Positions 58,234-64,000 of a stretch of DNA of 64,000 nucleotides are shown here, piece by piece (the stretch's first letter is position 1; each line of letters starts with the position of its first letter). The notes beneath the pieces were generated by a model. It was not told the DNA's origin. It did not search any database and saw only the letters and a list, made by a program, of their open reading frames with translations. The stretch spans positions 27,156,001-27,220,000 of the forward strand of contig NC_059503.1 of assembly GCF_914767665.1 (NCBI RefSeq). The letters run 5' to 3'. The stretch is from Harmonia axyridis (lineage: Eukaryota > Arthropoda > Insecta > Coleoptera > Coccinellidae). The position numbers and the translations under genes are program-made.

Positions 58234-59500
58234 ATTTCAGTCTTGGCGGCGAATACAGTCGATTCCTGTAAATAGGATTAAAAAATGTTGGCATTATTCT
58301 CTTAATCAACGTGTCAATAAAAGGCTAAATTTTGAGATCTGTGATAAAAAAATTGAAAGAAATATTCTTGAAATTTCATGTCTACACAATAACTGATAGC
58401 TTGACTAAACCGCACATTCGCAGTTCTTCTAAATGTCCATAACCCATATTAACTAATAGGTTATAGACACAAAAGAAACAAATCTTGATCATTAGCGTTG
58501 AAAAATATTCATTTATATTTTAAATCTTCGTATCTACCCATAGATGCTACATATAAACGAACATACTCAATGAGAAAGTGTTACACAACTAAATCAAATA
58601 CCACTGGTGTGTCTTCCTGTATACAATCATTTCCTTCTAGCATTACCAAACAGAGATCATATATGGGTGATGATCAAATGATTTTGAACAAAAAAAATGA
58701 GAAAACTCTGACTTCTATTCATCTAACTTTTTTACTTAATTCTACCTGATCCTTCAAACCATTATTTTACTAACTTACATTATTATTTACATCCATACGT
58801 ATCTTATATCTACTTAAATTTTGGATATATCACGAAATTAAAATATCCCACGTAATCATTGGACAAACTTAATCGATTGGCTTCAAACATTCTCTGCAAA
58901 TAATTGAGGAGTTGTTTTTTTCGGAAATTATTGCGTTTACGTTTCAATTTGCGTTGGATTGGGTCATATTTGGAATAAAGATCATAGTTTGTTTTAGTTG
59001 AGGGTTAACAAAAAGGTATTTTAAATCAATTTCTGGAGTTACTCAGGGTTCCTACTAGAGTCCATGTTGTTCATAATCTCTATGAATGTCTATGAATATC
59101 TGTGAACTAAAGAGCAGTGGTATACTTAGAAATTCGCTTTTTCATGTTTTCATATTCATTGATTCACAGATACATAACATAGCCTTTTCAGCTCATCATG
59201 TCAATTAGAAATCTTTCTAAAATGGTGCCAAAAATATTTGACCTAACCAATTCATTTGGATGCAGATGATGAAATAATGCATAGGTACATGGAACATTGA
59301 AAGAGGTACAGTTATTTTGAATTCACTCAAAATCTTTATAATGGCCATTTAAATAAATTATGTAAACAGTTTTCATAAGCACAATTAAATAACAAATAGA
59401 TAATAAAACTAGTACAATTATTTTTTCAAAATAGTCGACGCTTCGATCTTGCAATGCCTATTTCATTTTCCATTTTTCCCGAATGGTCTATATTGTGACC
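58234..59500. other. Intergenic, no recognised feature
   Basis: The open frame at 58498-58749 has no domain. No repeats were recognised. Confidence 0.35.
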
Positions 59501-59504
59501 ACTG

Positions 59505-59640
59505 CAGTGACGTAACTAGAGTTGACTCATGAGGGCTTACCCCCAACATTGAACAAGCAAAATCTTTTAATTTTTATATTTTTTTTTAAATTGTTAATTA
59601 CAATTTTTTTATTTCTTAACTTCCCCTCGTTACTCCTATG
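59505..59640. mobile_element. 136-bp MITE of the 32945 hAT family
   Basis: The left end CAGTGACGTAACTAGAGTTG continues gactcatgaggg, almost as in the inverse right end of 32945-35028. The right end is the inverse of CATAGGAGTAACGAGGGG. Flanking 8-mers GACCACTG and ATCCATTG match 5/8, a decayed duplication. Confidence 0.75.
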
Positions 59641-59969
59641 ATCCATTGTAACTAATTCAATAACGTTTAGGCACTTTTTCTCCTGTCCAGCATATCAAAT
59701 TTCTGATAATGATCATAATTTGCCATTATAAAATATTAATTAAATAATCGGACCAATGAATGTAGTAATATATCAGGAAAACTGCAATAAATAATCACTA
59801 ATTATTCAATTTGACAAATTTATCTGATATTATTCTGTGCCTTCATGAACCACAGGATTTGATAGCATGAAAAAAACGAAGCCATGATTATAATGCTCTT
59901 GGCCACTGATTATTTCGATTACCTGAATCAATCAGATTATCATAGATATGTATCCGATTAATTTTTTGT

Positions 59970-60310
59970 TTCATGTTTATGGCACCAGTAATGAAGAAGT
60001 TATATGAACTTTTCATTTCACGTCATTGTCCAATTTTCTCTTATAGCTTGAAAACAGTTGAACTTATAAGGTTGCGATTTTGACCTCGGTTTTCACCAAA
60101 TGAAAGACTCCCACAAACCAACGCCTCAAATGCGTAAATTAGTATGATCCAGGCTCAGATGCGGTACAAATATTCGCATTTGTCGCGTTGCTTTGTGGGA
60201 ACCTGAATTCTCTCAAAAATTCAATTGATTTTTTTTAACTCAAAGGGATTCTCAGATCCCCTCATGCACTAGACAACGAATTTGGGACATCCGATACACT
60301 CCAGATTTCA
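59970..60310. repeat. Partial copy of the 10657/32690-related element with nested hairpin
   Basis: ccagtaatgaagaagttata, attttctcttatagcttgaaaa and agatcccctcatgcactagac follow the order of 11460-11640. A hairpin of about 100 bp (tcccacaaaccaacgc / gcgttgctttgtggga, about 60109-60202) is inserted in it. Confidence 0.6.
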
Positions 60311-60474
60311 GTGGAATCTAAAGACGTATATAAAAATTTTACAAAAAAAAAATTTTCCTTATTATAAAACCCCCCATAAAATTTTGCATGAACACTAGTT
60401 TCACTAATTTGCAACTGATTTCTGAATTTCAGATGGGTATTTTTCAATTATTAAGAAAATTTTATATGGGTATA

Positions 60475-60865
60475 CAGGGTGGCCACTTTTTTACATTAAT
60501 TTCGAAAAATGTCATAAAATATGCAGGTCCGTATTGAGAAAAATGAGGTTGAAGGTGGCCCAGCGAGTACGAAACGTTGGATACGAAATCTGATTACGTC
60601 AAATTGAGGATAATTTACTGTCGAATAAAAAATTCTTGTAACATTTTTTGATAATATTTGAAATAAAGTGGGAAAAAAAGAAAAATCAAAATGACATAAT
60701 TTACTTTTCTTATGATATCTCAATAACCGGCCCTGATAATCTCGATTTGTTTGAACTGCTTGATAATGCTTCTATGCATGCAACTTTTTCTCCATTTGAC
60801 CGACCTTCTAACTCTTATAGTTTAGAAGTTACCAATACAATTCCATTAAAAAAGTGGCCACCCTG
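60475..60865. mobile_element. CAGGGTG-family element
   Basis: CAGGGTGGCCACTTTTTTA at left and TAAAAAAGTGGCCACCCTG at right, TA outside both. 391 bp, non-coding. Confidence 0.85.
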
Positions 60866-61127
60866 TATATAAGATCGAATTTCAATAAATTCGGCTCTGT
60901 TCAATAACAGATTTATCCCATTAACGAACTTTACCAATTTCTTCGAACTCTAATCCTAGCCATGAAATTTCAGTCTGTGATATTTCGTTTGAAAGGTATC
61001 GAATGAACGGTGATCGGGCATTATAGATTTTAACCTCAAATTCTCCATTGGTGTTTCGAACCCAATAATTTATGACCACTCTCAGCTCAAATTTAAACAA
61101 AATATTCGGACAAAATGCAATAGGAAT

Positions 61128-61932
61128 TCACGGCTTGGCTTGATTTTCAAGCTTTTTGGCTTGAGCTTGACTTGATTTCAAGTCAAGCTCAAGTCAAGTA
61201 TTTATTTATCAAGTACTTGAATCATATCAAGCTGATATTTAGCAGTTTTATTGTGTAGTGTCACATCAATAAAAAAATTATGAAATGAGAAGGAACCTTG
61301 CAAAAAACACTTTTATTTATTTCACTCATTGTATAAAGGAAACGAAAATATCAACTTTTTTGAAATAGAATAAATTAAATCACTATAAATCATGACAAAA
61401 TAATGAAAAATATAGTTTCTTAATTTTGCGAAACCTCCAGGCTTTGTTTGATTTCATAATTTTTCATCCAGGATCTAAGACACATGAGGCATCTTATAAA
61501 TTTGTCGCAGGGGTTTTGTAACTGTAAGAGCAGCTCTGGAACAGGAACTGAAGATGCTGGCGTTGATAAGAAATCCTTCGCCATTTCGGCCAAGTTTGGA
61601 AAGATATTTCTGAAACTACTAAAATCTACCAATAGATTTCATAGAAATGTGAGAAAACTACTAATAAAGTTACACTGGCGAATGCTTCATCTTCTCGGCG
61701 CACGAAAAATCCCCTTATTTAGTCCAAGCGCGCACGCGAGATTGCAGAAATATATGTCGTGGAACGCGTGCATATCAAGCTCAAATAATATCAAGTAACA
61801 CTATATCAAGTCAAGCAATAAATATCTAAAATCAAGTCAAGTCAAGCTCAAGTACATAATTTTTCACGAGTTTGATTTTCAAGTCAAGTACCTAGTTGGT
61901 TAAAATGTCAAGCTACTCGGCTTGATGAATCC
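61128..61932 (-). mobile_element. hAT deletion derivative with TCAAG-rich subterminal repeats
   Basis: The ends (taggaattcacggcttggct and the inverse tagggattcatcaagccgag) are imperfect inverted repeats. Dense direct and inverted copies of tcaagtcaagctcaagtcaa fill 61140-61225 and 61780-61900, the arrangement of transposase-binding subterminal repeats. The centre encodes a hAT C-terminus. No clean 8-bp duplication could be assigned. Confidence 0.65.
61420..61632 (-). pseudogene. hAT transposase C-terminal (dimerisation) fragment
   Basis: The minus strand reads FPNLAEMAKDFLSTPASSVP, the classic start of the hAT dimerisation domain. A short aberrant stretch follows where the SER..S.AG segment should be, then RCLMCLRSWMKNYEI. 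The domain has lost about 20 residues in the middle. It is a zf-BED-type hAT remnant, distinct from the two ZMYM-type copies. Confidence 0.75.
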
Positions 61933-63082
61933 CTATAAAGCATGCTGTTTCTCTGGGACAGGCGCACAAAAATACCGAAATCGAAAAAGATTTTATAAGT
62001 AAATTTTACTTTGGTAAAGATACAGAAACTTTATATTGAATCATAGAACATCATTACCGGATTGTCGTCAGCACAAAAAGAGATAGTCTCTGATAATTAA
62101 ATAAGTCCGATAATTAGACTTATTTATCCTACTTCTATTTTACAATTTTTTTCTTCGATCCGTACACGAGTGTGAAACGTAAACACTTTTATTCCTTTCA
62201 CACTGCATCATTAGAATAAATAATAAGTTGTCTCGACGAAAAATGTAGTCTGTAATCATCAGAAAAAAAATCAAGATTGTCAACAAGACATGATCATTGA
62301 CGTTCACAAAATGATCCCATATTAATTAAAAATTAATGCAAGAACTTTCCAGATCAACAATAAACATTGTGTATCGATATTGATATTGATTATTTTTTTT
62401 ATGATCTGGGTTTGGAAATGGACGAACCAAGTCTAAATTTCGGCAACTTCCTCAAGGTTGATTAATTGTTGGTTTCGTATTGACGTGATGGTCGGTCTTA
62501 TGAAATTGGATATTGCATATTGCACAACGCGACATGTATGAGAATTGGGTGTTCAATTGAATTAATTTCTTATGATTTCAATTGAAAACATCTTCTAATG
62601 TTATTCAAAATGGTCCGAAATGTATTTTGAATCGAAATATCTGAAAACAGAGACACCAAAAAATTTTTTTTAGTCTAAAAGTGATCACAAGACGTCCATT
62701 AACATCGTTAACCTCCGAAGCAAAATTGAAACAAGTAAATGCTCAAGTTATATATGCACAAAGTGAATAAATGAAGCAAAAACCAGAAATCAAAGGAAAA
62801 CAAATTCACTGAAGGAATGTAACCATTTCCATTATATTTTTTAAGGTGTTAGCACTCAGTATTTGACTAACATTGTTAGATAGCTATTGCTCAGGAAACT
62901 ATCTATACTTTCTTATGAAATTTTATTCTGTTGTGTTCTTGTTGTTATGTCATCTGAAATTATGATTCTATCGGAATTAGTACTGGCATATCTACTCCAA
63001 AAATCATCTCTAAATGTAAGTACTTATACCAAATACCAATAGTCCAGTCAATATGTGTTTTTCACAGGAAAGTATTGGGATA
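61933..63082. other. Intergenic, no recognised feature
   Basis: AT-rich with no domain-bearing frame or strong repeat. Confidence 0.35.
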
Positions 63083-64000
63083 TTTTTGATTTCTTCGATT
63101 TCATCCGAATCTAATGTTTGGCACCAAAATTTCGTGACGGAACATTAAAAAAAATGCAAAATAGTTGAAAAGTGTCGTTTTTAGTTTTTTTTTGCATTTA
63201 ACTCGGAAAATATCAATTTTTCGTGAATAACCTATTCATACAGAAACAAAATATGAAAAATTCCCTACAAATTTCTCTCATTAAGTTCTTCTGTTCGATA
63301 AACCGTTTTGGCTCAAACGATGGTTGAAAATTGGCGTATTTTAGTGTATCTACAAAAACTCAATTTTTGAACTATTTTGGGGTAATTTCAATTTTATATT
63401 TCTTTTGGGTGCTGCATACAAATCTGAGGTTTGCTAGCAAAATTGATGACCTTAACATGCAAAAACAAAGTATTTAAAATTTCCTATGAATTTCTTGCAC
63501 TAAGGTTTTCTGTCCGATTTGTCCGTTCTGGGTCCAAGGATAGTTGAAAATGTGCTTGTTTCATCTCTTTCTACAAAAACTCATTTTTTCCACTCCAAAA
63601 CTTTAGTTCATTTTTGATGGCATGTCTTCTACGCAATAATTCCTTCTTCCAATAAAAACCAGATGGGTTTAAACTATAATGCCATAATTTTTTTTTTTTT
63701 TGAAAAAAGGATTTTCAAATCATTATCAAATTATATATCAAAATATTTTTAAAATACAGTTTATTTCTTTATATTGATTTCAATGAATATTTTAGGGAAA
63801 TAATACCATCGTAGTATTCATACAATAGATTACTCAAATTCAAACTTTTATAAATAAAACCTTCCTAAAGGAAGGTTATCCACAAAAAAAGTAGAACTCG
63901 GCATTTGAAATTTTTTCGTAGTTCCGTCACGAAATTTTGGTGGCAAACTTCAGATTTGGATTCAGCACCCCAAAAAACATGTGAATCGAAGAAATCGAAA
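63083..64000. mobile_element. TIR element running off the window edge
   Basis: Left tttttgatttcttcgatttc, then ggcaccaaaatttcgtgacg, is inverted at about 63920-64000 (cgtcacgaaattttggtggc, then gaatcgaagaaatcgaaa). An internal direct repeat of about 320 bp starts at 63083 and again near 63400 (gggtgctgcatacaaatctg). The right boundary lies outside the window. Confidence 0.65.

Overview
The window is nuclear DNA from an insect, probably a beetle. It is AT-rich, with intron-containing genes (GT-AG introns), insect-type lipid-metabolism genes and dense DNA-transposon remains. The order is an inference: no marker here fixes it.

Four host genes can be read exon by exon, in two convergent pairs. 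Pair 1 is a fatty acyl-CoA reductase (FAR, + strand, 6076-23088, eight coding exons, 501 aa) facing a very-long-chain fatty acid elongase (ELOVL, - strand, 30516-23469, five coding exons, 272 aa). Their stop codons are 380 bp apart. The enzymes catalyse successive steps, chain elongation and then reduction of the acyl-CoA to an alcohol, in wax, cuticular-lipid or pheromone synthesis. Pair 2 is a methyl-CpG-binding-domain 2/3 protein (MBD2/3, + strand, 41687-42371, two exons, 200 aa) facing a CRAL-TRIO/alpha-tocopherol-transfer-like lipid carrier (- strand, 43667-42502, four exons, 279 aa). Their stop codons are 130 bp apart. The MBD2/3 protein keeps only the first half of the methyl-CpG-binding domain but has an intact NuRD-interaction C-terminus.

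Most of the rest is mobile DNA, much of it nested. (i) At least nine TIR/foldback elements share the terminus CAGGGTG and TA flanks but differ internally; several are long palindromes. (ii) Several hAT elements are present, two with perfect 8-bp target duplications and transposase remnants (32945-35028 and 56045-57506), a 0.3-kb hAT MITE (46454-46756), and a deletion derivative with TCAAG-rich ends (about 61130-61930). (iii) A P-element-like transposon (40279-41490) has a perfect 8-bp target duplication and a THAP-only coding segment. It sits in the right inverted repeat of a second CATAGAC-ended element (38735-41504) that ends 182 bp upstream of the MBD2/3 start codon. (iv) There are two dead mariner-type transposases in FAR intron 1. 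(v) There are non-LTR retrotransposon remnants on both strands. (vi) A 1.7-kb palindrome in an ELOVL intron carries two outward-facing copies of a CXC-domain coding segment. (vii) A hairpin-bearing tandem array lies at 36451-37690.

Layout: 1-6063 is repeats and AT-rich intergenic DNA; 6064-23088 is FAR, whose introns 1 and 2 are filled with transposons; 23469-30516 is ELOVL, with two very large transposon-filled introns; 30517-38590 is intergenic with a hAT and the hairpin array; 38591-41504 is the P-like nest; 41687-43667 is MBD2/3 and CRAL-TRIO; 43700-64000 is gene-poor transposon-rich DNA. No rRNA, tRNA, CRISPR or prokaryotic feature was seen.
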